Shown here: piece by piece, positions 17,314 through 25,504 of the stretch
How the letters are laid out: each line of letters starts with the position of its first letter
How positions within the stretch are numbered: the first letter of the stretch is position 1
Assembly: GCA_014378105.1 (NCBI GenBank)
Contig: JACMOI010000116.1
Location: 1 to 34,367, forward strand
DNA: 34,367 nucleotides
Reading direction: 5' to 3'
DNA from: Pseudopedobacter sp.
Lineage (GTDB): Bacteria > Bacteroidota > Bacteroidia > Sphingobacteriales > Sphingobacteriaceae
The notes under the pieces: generated by a model
Databases searched by the model: none
The model's input: the letters and a program-made list of their open reading frames with translations, nothing else
Told to the model about the DNA's origin: nothing
Made by a program: the position numbers and the translations under genes

Positions 17314-19461
17314 GTTTCTTACTTCTTCAACATCTCTAAGGTAATACTTAGCTTCAGAAATGGAACTGCCAACTTTTATGGTAATAGCTTCTTCTGGCAG
17401 GATTTCAAATATATCCTCATCAGTATGGTCATCACCCATAGCAAGAATAAAGTCGTAATCTTTACCGAAAATATAATTTGAAGCCGCCTTGCCTTTGTTG
17501 ATTTCTGAGTTTTTAATCTCCACTACTTTGTTGCCCGGTAATAGTTGGAGGCCTTTTTCACGAGTTAGATAACGCATATTACTAATCAACTCGTTAGCTC
17601 TCAGTTCTCCTAAACCCTTCTCTACTTTTCTGTAATGCCACGCTAATGAAAACCGCTTTTCTTCAATAAAACTTCCTGGTGTTCGATCTGAGTAAGACTC
17701 TAGCATTGGTCTAACGGTAATTTTCCATTTATCAGATAAATTGGGTGTTTCAATCCAATCTTCTCCGAATTTTTTATGCCAAGCGCCATGCTCGGCAATT
17801 AAATCTAAAGGTAAATGACCAAACCAACTTCCCAGCGTTTCATGTTTTCTGCCGCTTATGATTACAACTTGATTTTTTTCGTCTTTGTTTAAATTTTCAA
17901 TTAATTGATATAATTCAGAATCGGGTGAAGCCTCTAATGGATTTGATTTGAAATTGACTAAAGTACCATCATAATCTAAAAAGAAAACTCTCTTTTTTGC
18001 TTTATGGAGCTTACTTTTAAAAGCGCTAATCAAATCGTTGCTCACATGTTTGGCCATTCTTGACTTTTCATGAGCTTTTACCTCCTCAAGTTGATCCATA
18101 AAAATCTTTACCCAATGATTGATATCAAATTTATTAACGATATCTCTCAGGCTTATCATTCTAGATTTTTGCTCATCTTCGCTCATTTCCAAAGCTTGTA
18201 CAATAGCTTTGGACATTTCTCCCAAGTTGTTGGGATTTACAATAATTGCATCGATTAATTCTTTAGATGCACCAGCCATTTCACTTAAAATTAGTACTCC
18301 GGTTTCATCAGTTTTGCTTGCAATAAATTCTTTGCTTACTAAATTCATTCCATCACGCATTGGAGTGACCAAGCAGATATTAGCCCTAGAATATAAAGCT
18401 GATAAATCTTCGATAGGGAATGATCTATAGAAATAATGAATAGGATGCCATGCTGCTGTCCGGTATCTAGAATTGATGTTCCCTACCAATTTATCAATAT
18501 CATCCCTTAAATCATGATATTGAGGAATCGAATCTCGAGATGGCACTACGATCATGTGGAGGGATATCTTGTTAATATATTCTGGATGTTCTGCTAAAAC
18601 TTCATCGAAAGCCATTAATCGTTGAACTATACCTTTACTGTAATCTAATCTGTCTATTGATAAAATGATTTTGTTATCTCCAACAAGGTGATTAAATTCT
18701 TCTTTTCGCTTTATAACATTTTCTGATAAGGTTAAAGCATTAAATTTTTGAGCGTCAATTCCCATTGGAAAAGCATCAATTGTAATATTTCTATCCCCTT
18801 TATGGATGACATTTGCTGCCGTTTGTACAGGTAATATTCGGGTAGCAGAGCTTGTAAAATGGCGAACATCATCATAAGTATGAAAACCTATTAAATCAGA
18901 TCCTAACATTCCGTTTAATAATTCTGCTCTCCAAGGAATTAACCTAAAAAGCTCAAATGACGGAAATGGAATATGCTGAAAAAATCCAATTGAGCTATTA
19001 GGTAAATGATCTCTGATCAATTGCGGTAAGAGTAATAATTGATAATCATGAATCCAAATGATATCTCCAGGTTCTGCGATTGCTAAAACAGCCGTTTTAA
19101 ACTTTTCGTTTACTTTTTGATAATGGTCCCAATATTGTTGGTCATATTTTGCATAAGTGCTCACATAATGAAAGATCGGCCATAAAGTTTCGTTAGAAAA
19201 TCCTTCATAATAAAAATGTATTTCTTCTTCAGTTAAGAAAACTGGCGAAAGATTTTTATCATGTAATTTGTTGGATATTAATTCCTGATCCTTTTCTTCG
19301 ATCTCCATTCCACACCAACCAACCCAAACATTATTTCCCTCACGATAAATAGAGCCTAGTCCTGTCGCTAGTCCTCCTTCACTTATTTTAAATTCATAAT
19401 CTTTATTTTCTTTAGAGATTTTTATGGGTAATCTGTTGGAAACGATAATGGTCTTGCTCAT
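17290..19461 (-). CDS. Fused trehalose-6-phosphate synthase / phosphatase
   Basis: Makes trehalose from UDP-glucose and glucose 6-phosphate in one 723-residue protein. Residues 1 to about 470 are the GT20 synthase (OtsA-like). They have the SNRLPI start, the GGLATGL loop, GWCG, IWIHDYQLLLLP, and IDRLDYSKG for sugar-nucleotide binding. Residues about 485-720 are the HAD-type phosphatase (OtsB-like), with nucleophile D496 and D498 in LDYDGTL, then ISGRKHETL and MGDDHTDEDIF. Both halves look intact. It is divergent from mscS and overlaps the GH15 gene tail-to-tail. Trehalose protects against osmotic and drying stress, and an osmotically gated channel next door supports that setting. Confidence 0.95.
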   Translation of the reverse strand: MSKTIIVSNRLPIKISKENKDYEFKISEGGLATGLGSIYREGNNVWVGWCGMEIEEKDQELISNKLHDKNLSPVFLTEEEIHFYYEGFSNETLWPIFHYVSTYAKYDQQYWDHYQKVNEKFKTAVLAIAEPGDIIWIHDYQLLLLPQLIRDHLPNSSIGFFQHIPFPSFELFRLIPWRAELLNGMLGSDLIGFHTYDDVRHFTSSATRILPVQTAANVIHKGDRNITIDAFPMGIDAQKFNALTLSENVIKRKEEFNHLVGDNKIILSIDRLDYSKGIVQRLMAFDEVLAEHPEYINKISLHMIVVPSRDSIPQYHDLRDDIDKLVGNINSRYRTAAWHPIHYFYRSFPIEDLSALYSRANICLVTPMRDGMNLVSKEFIASKTDETGVLILSEMAGASKELIDAIIVNPNNLGEMSKAIVQALEMSEDEQKSRMISLRDIVNKFDINHWVKIFMDQLEEVKAHEKSRMAKHVSNDLISAFKSKLHKAKKRVFFLDYDGTLVNFKSNPLEASPDSELYQLIENLNKDEKNQVVIISGRKHETLGSWFGHLPLDLIAEHGAWHKKFGEDWIETPNLSDKWKITVRPMLESYSDRTPGSFIEEKRFSLAWHYRKVEKGLGELRANELISNMRYLTREKGLQLLPGNKVVEIKNSEINKGKAASNYIFGKDYDFILAMGDDHTDEDIFEILPEEAITIKVGSSISEAKYYLRDVEEVRNLLHEIIS

Positions 19462-19654
19462 AATTTATTCTTTTATCATAGATAATTTATGTTTTCAACA
19501 ACAAAAATTCTACCAAACGATAATGTTAAAGTGCAGATATTTTTTATATTATTAATATTTTAACCTTAAATATTTAAAAGTATTAATTATTTGGTTTGTT
19601 TTTTGCTTAAATTACAAAAAATACTAAATTATAACTAATCAAATATACTTTTCA
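19462..19654. promoter_or_regulatory. Divergent promoter region, otsAB-like / mscS
   Basis: A very AT-rich 193-base gap between two divergent start codons must hold both promoters. I found no exact TTG-N19-TAnnTTTG promoter and no convincing operator repeat, so only the general location is supported. Confidence 0.4.
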
Positions 19655-20746
19655 ATGCAAAAAAACTTTTCCGATATACTTACACAGCTGCCAGATTTTA
19701 TATTTAATTTAATTATTCTGTGTGCCTCCATAGTGCTAGGAATGATTTTAAAGTCGATCATATTAAGATTGACAAGGTATTATAGGAAAATTAAGGAGTT
19801 TTCATTTATTAAATCTACTGTACTCCACTTGGGGAAGTCTTTAAACTTTTTTCTGCCATTTATCTTTTTAAATATTTTCATACCACTCTTACGCTTTCCT
19901 CAAGAATACATTGACGTTTTAAATAAAAGTGTAGAATTAGGTTTAATTGTTTCCTTTTCTTACATATTGATTAATCTGATAAATGTTGTGCAGGATTTTG
20001 TGGTTTCAACTTACGACCTCAAAAAAAAGAATAATCTTCGAGAGCGTAAAATTAGAACTCAGCTTCAATTTTTAAAGAAATTTTTAGTAGCCTTTATTGT
20101 TGTCTTAACAATAGCGGCCATCCTTTTTAGTTTTGAGGGGATGCGAAAAATTGGAGCTGGATTGCTAACTGGTGTAGGTGTTGGAGGAATTATTATTGGT
20201 ATTGCTGCCCAAAAATCGCTATCTAATTTATTAGCAGGCTTCCAAATTGCTTTTACCCAGCCCATTAGAATTGATGATGTTTTAATTGTGGAAGGAGAAT
20301 GGGGGAAAGTTGAAGAAATAACTTTAACCTATGTTGTTATACATATTTGGGATGATAGAAGACTAATACTTCCTATTAATTATTTTATTGAAAAACCTTT
20401 TCAAAATTGGACCAGAATTTCCTCTAATTTATTAGGTACTGTATTGTTATATGTTGATTATACCCTACCAATTGATAAGTTAAGAGAAGAGTATGATAGA
20501 ATTTTATCAGAGCATCCATTATGGGATAAACGAACTAAAATTATCCAAGTCACTGATTCTAAAGAAAGGGTAATGGAAGTAAGAGCTTTGATGAGCGCAA
20601 GAAATGCCTCGGATGCTTTTGATTTAAGGTGCGATATGCGAGAAGGGCTGATTAGTTTTATACAAAAAAATTACCCTAACTCTCTTCCAAAAATAAGAAC
20701 TGATTTTGGCGATAAAGTCATCGATAAGTTGGGTGAAAATCATTAA
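19655..20746 (+). CDS. MscS-family mechanosensitive ion channel
   Basis: A 363-residue inner-membrane channel that opens under membrane tension to release solutes on osmotic downshock. Predicted TM helices lie at about 17-38, 62-80, 92-112 and 143-160. The pore-lining helix is about 164-184, with the Gly/Ala pattern GVGVGGIIIGIAAQ. The MscS beta domain follows: PIRIDDVLIVEGEWGKVEEI, then LILPINYFIEKPFQNWTR. Downstream comes an alpha/beta cytoplasmic domain. It has more TM helices than E. coli MscS (three), like many longer family members. It is divergent from the trehalose synthesis gene. Confidence 0.92.
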   Translation: MQKNFSDILTQLPDFIFNLIILCASIVLGMILKSIILRLTRYYRKIKEFSFIKSTVLHLGKSLNFFLPFIFLNIFIPLLRFPQEYIDVLNKSVELGLIVSFSYILINLINVVQDFVVSTYDLKKKNNLRERKIRTQLQFLKKFLVAFIVVLTIAAILFSFEGMRKIGAGLLTGVGVGGIIIGIAAQKSLSNLLAGFQIAFTQPIRIDDVLIVEGEWGKVEEITLTYVVIHIWDDRRLILPINYFIEKPFQNWTRISSNLLGTVLLYVDYTLPIDKLREEYDRILSEHPLWDKRTKIIQVTDSKERVMEVRALMSARNASDAFDLRCDMREGLISFIQKNYPNSLPKIRTDFGDKVIDKLGENH

Positions 20747-20818
20747 ATAGTCATATATAAAATTATCTAAAATAAATTGATGTTTAAACTTGTATTATTG
20801 TTTGTATAATTAAGAAAA

Positions 20819-21466
20819 ATGGAAACGATAAAACAAAATCAAACTACAGAGGCTTTAAAATGGCGATATGCTACAAAAGTTTTTGATAAAACGAAGAAAC
20901 TTACAGAAGAACAGCTTCAACTTTTAAAGCAGGCAGTTCAATTGGCACCTAGTTCATATGGCTTACAACCTTACCAAGTTTTAATAGTAAGCAGTCCAGA
21001 GATTAAAGAAAAATTGAAAGAAGCTGCTTTTGGTCAGGCTCAGTTGACTGATGCATCGCATATTTTTGTTTTTGCTAGAACACATAATTTTACTGAAAAA
21101 CATGTAGATGAATATGCAATAAATATTGCTGAAACTAGAGGAATTGACGTTGCTGACCTTAAAGGATTTGTTGATGTAATGAAAGGAACAGTGAATAGTC
21201 GCAGTCAAGATGAATTAGCCAACTGGAATGCAAAACAAGCATACATAGCTTTAGGCGTTTTATTGGAAACAGCGGCTTTGCATGAAATTGATGCTTGTCC
21301 GATGGAAGGATTTAATAATGCACATTTCGATGGAATTTTAGGGTTGGCAGATAGAAACTTAACTTCAGTGGTGATTGCTTCAGTTGGTTTTAGATCATCA
21401 GAGGATGGTTATCAGAACTTAAAGAAAGTGAGAAAAAGTGAAGAGGATTTATTTATTCATATTTAA
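20819..21466 (+). CDS. NfsB-like nitroreductase (NAD(P)H oxidoreductase)
   Basis: A 215-residue FMN enzyme of the nitroreductase superfamily, probably a cytosolic homodimer using NAD(P)H. Recognisable parts are the FMN phosphate-binding RYATKVFD (16-23), APSSYGLQPYQ (about 43-53), WNAKQAYIALG near 139-149, and the ACPMEGFN segment. Relatives reduce nitroaromatics or quinones, and the physiological substrate is unknown. It is transcribed alone: a 72-base AT-rich gap precedes it and a strong terminator follows. Confidence 0.9.
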   Translation: METIKQNQTTEALKWRYATKVFDKTKKLTEEQLQLLKQAVQLAPSSYGLQPYQVLIVSSPEIKEKLKEAAFGQAQLTDASHIFVFARTHNFTEKHVDEYAINIAETRGIDVADLKGFVDVMKGTVNSRSQDELANWNAKQAYIALGVLLETAALHEIDACPMEGFNNAHFDGILGLADRNLTSVVIASVGFRSSEDGYQNLKKVRKSEEDLFIHI

Positions 21467-21487
21467 CTACATCAGCAATTAGGACAT

Positions 21488-21527
21488 AAAAAAACCCTCT
21501 ACTATTATTTAGTAGAGGGTTTTTTTT
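21488..21527. terminator. Bidirectional rho-independent terminator
   Basis: A perfect 9-bp stem (21495-21503 with 21511-21519) closes a 7-base loop, flanked by seven A on the left and eight T on the right. Both strands give a hairpin plus U-run, so it ends the nitroreductase and rpsP transcripts that converge here. Confidence 0.92.
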
Positions 21528-21541
21528 AGAGTCTTTGAAAC

Positions 21542-22204
21542 TTATTCTGCCGTTGGAGTTTTTTCCTCAGCATCAGCAGCAGGTTCTTCTACCACTTTTT
21601 CAGTTGTCACTTCAGCTTCTGTAGCAGGTACTTCTGCAACTTCTTCTGTTGCTACTTCAACTTCTGCAGTTGGTTCTTCCTTTACTTCAGCTTCCGCTGT
21701 TACTTCTTCTTCTTCAGTTTCTGTTACTGGTTCTTCTTCAATAACTGGAGCATTTTTAGCTTCTAAAGCAGCGGCCATCGCTTCTTTTTTCTTGGTTTCA
21801 GCTTCTAAGGCAGCTTTTTTATCAGCGTCCTTTTTAGATAATAAACCATCTTTTTTAGATTGGATTTTACCATCTTTACTTTCTAACCAAGCAGTAAATT
21901 TAGCTTCAGCTTGCTCTTGAGTTAAAGCACCTTTAGTAACACCACCATTTAAATGGTTCTTGTAAAGCACACCTTTGTAAGAAAGAATTGCTTTTGCTGT
22001 GTCAGTTGGAGTTGCTCCTGTACTTACCCAATCTACAGCTTTATCGAAATTTAAGTCGATAGTTGCAGGATTAGTGTTTGGGTTGTAAGATCCTAATCTT
22101 TCGATGAATTTACCATCTCTTGGAGATCTTGCATCCGCTACCACGATGTAATAAAAAGGTCTTCCTTTTTTACCGTGTCTTTGTAATCTAATTTTAGTTG
22201 CCAT
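21542..22204 (-). CDS. rpsP: 30S ribosomal protein S16 with long acidic C-terminal extension
   Basis: Residues 1 to about 85 are a standard S16 (MATKIRLQRHGKKGRPFYYI, VADARSPRDGKFIERLGSYNP), an assembly protein of the 30S body. The protein is 220 residues, against 80-90 in E. coli. Residues about 86-130 continue with QEQAEAKF-type helical sequence. Residues 131-165 form a Lys/Ala/Glu helix. Residues 166-220 form a low-complexity Glu/Val/Ala/Thr tail with repeated TEEV/EVPATEAEV-like units. Extended S16 tails occur in Bacteroidota, but this one is long and very acidic. It stands alone; rimM and trmD, its usual neighbours, are not adjacent. Confidence 0.97.
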   Translation of the reverse strand: MATKIRLQRHGKKGRPFYYIVVADARSPRDGKFIERLGSYNPNTNPATIDLNFDKAVDWVSTGATPTDTAKAILSYKGVLYKNHLNGGVTKGALTQEQAEAKFTAWLESKDGKIQSKKDGLLSKKDADKKAALEAETKKKEAMAAALEAKNAPVIEEEPVTETEEEEVTAEAEVKEEPTAEVEVATEEVAEVPATEAEVTTEKVVEEPAADAEEKTPTAE

Positions 22205-22253
22205 TTTTTAATACATTAAAGTTTGCAATACCCCTCTTACTCGAAAAGGGACG

Positions 22254-22261
22254 CAAACTTA
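22254..22261 (-). promoter_or_regulatory. Candidate -7 box (TAAGTTTG) for rpsP
   Basis: On the minus strand TAAGTTTG matches TAnnTTTG exactly, 49 bases upstream of the rpsP ATG, leaving a leader of roughly 43 bases. No clear -33 TTG is visible. Confidence 0.4.
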
Positions 22262-22301
22262 CGATTTTAGATTTATAATTGCGTATAAATCAGAAAAGTA
22301 T

Positions 22302-22429
22302 TTATTGAATACCCAGATAGTTTAAAAGCTCATCATCTGTGGTGTAGCTTCCAAAGTTTTTATCTGATTATTTTCCAGAGTACTAGTTATAATTTCTATT
22401 CCATATTGCAAATGAGTGAAGGTGGATTC
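22302..22429 (-). pseudogene. Possible remnant of a gene 3' end
   Basis: On the minus strand, one frame reads ESTFTHLQYGIEIITSTLEN. A second frame, one base out of register, continues as SDKNFGSYTTDDELLNYLGIQ and ends at a TAA at 22304-22302. Together they look like the C-terminus of a normal protein broken by a frameshift, with an in-frame stop just upstream. No family is recognised, and AT-rich DNA can give such frames by chance. Confidence 0.25.
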
Positions 22430-22577
22430 TTAATCCTTGCTTAATACAATACTTTTGAACTAGCATTATTTTTAAATTGATACCTATTTTGCTATCAACA
22501 TCTTTTTAATTATGTTTTCCTTAACTCTATTTTTTTTACTTTTGAGTTTAATTAATTTTTGATAGAGGCTAATCTTC

Positions 22578-23297
22578 ATGAAGAAAAAAAAAGTATTGAT
22601 TACGGGTGCAAGCAGAGGGTTAGGATTGGCGATAGCTAAAAGAATTTATCAAGAATATGATTTAATATTACACGCTACAAGGGAAGATAGCTTCACTGAG
22701 ATCCCTTCAAATTCGCAACTTTTATGCGCTGATTTCTCTGATAAAGAGCAGGTTGCCAATTTTTGTAAGGAACTGAAAAAACATGGAGATCATCTTTACG
22801 GCATCATTAATAATGCGGGAGTTACTTTCGATAAGCCATTGACTTTTCAGCCGGAGAGAGATATTGATATGATGCTACAGATAAATTTGAGAACACCAAT
22901 GCTCATCTGCAAAACAGCAATGAAGATTTTTGGATTGAATAAAAAAGGAGTCATTATCAATGTAAGTTCTGTAGTTGGCGAAACAGGCAATGCTTTTCAA
23001 TCTATTTATGCTGCAACAAAAGCGGGTTTAGTCGCATTTTCTAAATCTTTGGCAAAAGAAGCAGGCATGCTCAATAACGATCATGAAATAAGGGTTTTGA
23101 GCATTTCACCAGGTTTCTTATCTTCAGACATGACTGATAAAATACCGGAAACGGAGAAAGAGAAATACCTAAGGATGATTCCATCCCAACGTTTTGGAAA
23201 AGTAGAAGAGATTGCAGAGACCATCGCGTTTTTACTATCAGAAAAAGCAGCATATATCAACGGAAGTGACATTAAAATTAATGGAGGAATAATTTAA
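22578..23297 (+). CDS. FabG-like 3-oxoacyl-ACP reductase (SDR)
   Basis: A 239-residue short-chain dehydrogenase that by family would reduce 3-oxoacyl-ACP to 3-hydroxyacyl-ACP with NADPH. Visible features are the Rossmann loop TGASRGLG at 9-16, NNAG at 78-81 and N103. The catalytic triad is S131, Y144 and K148, with the same 13-residue S-Y spacing as E. coli FabG. The substrate loop begins with SPGFLSSDM and the protein ends ...NGGII. It is the first gene of the cluster. Its stop overlaps the start of the dehydratase gene by one base (TAATG), so the two are translationally coupled. Confidence 0.88.
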   Translation: MKKKKVLITGASRGLGLAIAKRIYQEYDLILHATREDSFTEIPSNSQLLCADFSDKEQVANFCKELKKHGDHLYGIINNAGVTFDKPLTFQPERDIDMMLQINLRTPMLICKTAMKIFGLNKKGVIINVSSVVGETGNAFQSIYAATKAGLVAFSKSLAKEAGMLNNDHEIRVLSISPGFLSSDMTDKIPETEKEKYLRMIPSQRFGKVEEIAETIAFLLSEKAAYINGSDIKINGGII

Positions 23298-23847
23298 TGG
23301 AGAATTTGCTAGGTATTGAACCTAAGAATATGCTACTTCACGGACCTACAAAATTATTGTTAGATGCTTTCCATTGGCATCAGCCCCATTTTGGAATAGT
23401 AGCTAGCTACCGCCAAAAGCCAGAGATGTGCATGACCATTTTGGTCTCTTCAGAGGAGTTGACCAAGTAGAGGCTTTTGCACAGGCTACCATTGTCTCCT
23501 GCGGAACGTTTAATGAATGTAAAAAACAGAATACTAGCCCAAAAGATCTTAAAGATAAATTTATCCCCGCTTTTATCAGTATTGGCAATGTGAATTTTCA
23601 TCATTATTTGGAGGAAGGTGAGACATTTATCAGTATTGGGATCATTAAATTCTATAAATTCAGACAGATGGTTTGCGACGGAAGAATTTATAAAATACCA
23701 AGAGATCTAGATTTAGATGCTTATTTTAGAAACTTTAATCAAGATGAAATATCATCATACCAATTAAATAACAATTTCAAATTAGTAGCAGAGTTATTTA
23801 ATATTACTGGCAGAGCATTGAAAAAAGATCTATTTGATAAAGCTTAA
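23297..23847 (+). pseudogene. FabZ-like hotdog dehydratase, split by a frameshift
   Basis: The ATG at 23297 opens MENLLGIEPKNMLLHGP and continues to EM (23423-23428), then runs out of frame to a TAG near 23468. The frame one base back continues HDHFGLFRGVDQVEAFAQA to the stop at 23847. Restoring one base near 23429 (codon TGN before CAT) gives a 183-residue protein that reads like 3-hydroxyacyl-ACP dehydratase: LLHGPTKLLLD, then H48 and E59 as the catalytic pair, then NVNFHHYLEEGETF and DGRIYKI. The His-Glu spacing is 11 residues against 14 in FabZ. The downstream part keeps coding character, so this is a recent mutation or a sequence error. By role it would supply the dehydration step of the cluster. 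Confidence 0.75.
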
Positions 23848-23893
23848 GATCAAATATTGAAGGGCTAAATGTATATAGAGTTAATTAAGAAGT

Positions 23894-24154
23894 ATGGAAA
23901 GACAAGAAATAATTGATGGTTTGATAGAAATCTTAGAAACGGTAAGGACCATCGATCCTGAAAAATTGAAGAATGTAACGGAAGAGACTGATTTCATCTC
24001 AGATTTGAACACGCCGTCTACAGAGATGATTAATATCGCCGCTAAGGCAGAGCAAAAATTTGGGGTAGAGTTTGATGACGATGATATTGATGATTTAGGA
24101 TCTAAGATAAAGGACATTGTTGATTTGATTATTGCTACCAAAGAACGAAGTTAA
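23894..24154 (+). CDS. Acyl carrier protein with PST attachment motif
   Basis: An 86-residue acidic four-helix protein that would carry acyl intermediates on a phosphopantetheine arm. Residues 29-60 (TEETDFISDLNTPSTEMI, then AEQKFGVEFDDDD) align with the ACP helix II region. The attachment serine is S42, within TPSTEM rather than the usual DSL. The acidic recognition helix is present in E43-following positions and at FDDDDIDDL. A 46-base gap separates it from the dehydratase, and the ketosynthase ATG follows its stop by one base. It is probably a dedicated carrier distinct from the housekeeping AcpP, modified by the AcpS-like protein of the same cluster. Confidence 0.85.
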   Translation: MERQEIIDGLIEILETVRTIDPEKLKNVTEETDFISDLNTPSTEMINIAAKAEQKFGVEFDDDDIDDLGSKIKDIVDLIIATKERS

Positions 24155-24155
24155 C

Positions 24156-25504
24156 ATGCAGGTATCTGGAAGAAAAGTTGCTGTTGTTGGCATGGGCGGA
24201 GCATTCCCAACCTGTAAAAACTTGGATGATTTTAATCAGAAACTTTTCTCCAATCAAAGCTTAATCCGCAGTTGGGATAAAGCCAGTATTTTTGAAAAGA
24301 AAATACGTTCCACAGTATCCGGCTTCATCACTGAAGAAGAGATGGATTTAGAGATTATTTCATCATCACTTTTAGAAAATTACCCCGAAACTTACGTGGA
24401 TAAGCTAAACCGCATACCGCCCGGAAACTTGGCTACTGCAGATGTAGGCAGCATCTGGGCAATGCTTGGCGCTTTGGATGCTATAAAAATGGCAGGCTGG
24501 GAAGATCATGAAACTCAATCTCAGCAAACTGGAGTGGTAATTGGCTCAGGTGGAGCAGGTCATGAAGTTTTAAGACATGCATGGCATAATTTCTTTGAAA
24601 GGGGTATAAAACTCGTTTAATAGGGTCCCATGCTGTGGATAGGGCTATGGTTTACCGTGATGCAGCGAACGTATCTTGTTTAATAAATAGTAAGGGAGTT
24701 TGTGAGTCTATAGGCTCTGCCTGCGCAACGGGTTTGGGAAACATCGGCTATGCTTTTCGTCTCATCAAATTTGGTATACAAGATCGTGTGATTGCAGGTG
24801 GTGTTGAAGGAACCTCTTTGGAAACTTTTATTGGTTTCGATGCCATGCAGGTATTAAGCCGTGGTTTTAGTCCAGAGGAGAGTTCCCGTCCCTTTGACAT
24901 GAACCGAAACGGATTTGTATCTTCTTTCGGTGCTGGAATAATAGCTTTAGAAGAGTATGCATCTGCGAAAGCCAGAGGAGCGAAAATATTAGGAGTGATA
25001 GATGATTATTTTAATAATTCTGACGGAGATGGCGATATGTTCTATCCATCTTTTGCTGGGCAACAAAGATTATGGAAAGGTTTACTAACAAACGACAATA
25101 GAAAACCTGATGTGGTTAAAGTTCACGGAACATCAACCCCAGCTGGTGATGCCATTGAATTATTGAGTGTGGTAGACACTTTGGGAAAGAATGACTATCA
25201 TATTTCAGCTCCAAAATCTCAATTCGGACACATGTTGGGGGCCGCGGGTTCAGTAGAGTTTATTACTGCATTGTTGATGCTAGAGAATCAAAAAGTTTTA
25301 CCATGTCTCAACTCCAATATCTTAAACGCTGAGTTGGAGAATTTCCAAAAGACAGATAGTTGGCAAGGTCCAAAAGAACCTTTAGCTGCTTTTAGGGAGT
25401 TAATGCCGAAGGAAAGTTTTAGTAAAGAGATCATTAAAATTGCTTGTCTAAATTACGGTTTCGGTGGAACCAATAGCGCCATTTCTATTTCAAAAGATAT
25501 ATAG
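24156..25504 (+). pseudogene. FabB-like beta-ketoacyl-ACP synthase, split by a frameshift
   Basis: Condensing enzyme of the cluster. From the ATG at 24156 the frame runs to GIK and ends at a TAA at 24618-24620. The frame one base back continues TRLIGSHAVDRAM to the stop at 25504. One extra A in the A-run at 24608-24611 would restore a 449-residue protein. It resembles KAS I (FabB): the active cysteine lies in SACATGLGNIGY (codon 24722-24724, about residue 190). The two histidines lie in VHGTSTPAGD and KSQFGHMLGAAGS, and the end is NYGFGGTNSA. All catalytic residues survive. No chain-length-factor partner is present. Its stop directly abuts the enoyl reductase start. Confidence 0.85.

Larger units (their letters stand above)
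22205..22577. other. Intergenic region between rpsP and the fatty-acid-like cluster
   Basis: A 373-base gap between two divergent genes. It holds the rpsP leader and its -7 box (22254-22261), and a stretch at 22302-22429 that looks like the decayed 3' end of a gene. The very AT-rich part at about 22430-22577 should contain the promoter of the cluster. The nearest -7-like sequence there is AATTTTTG, ending shortly before GATAGAGG, which is one mismatch from consensus. Confidence 0.6.

Noticed and set aside
24596-24620. Programmed -1 frameshift in the ketosynthase
   Set aside because: The site lacks a canonical slippery heptamer and I see no strong downstream stem; a lost A in a short run is simpler.
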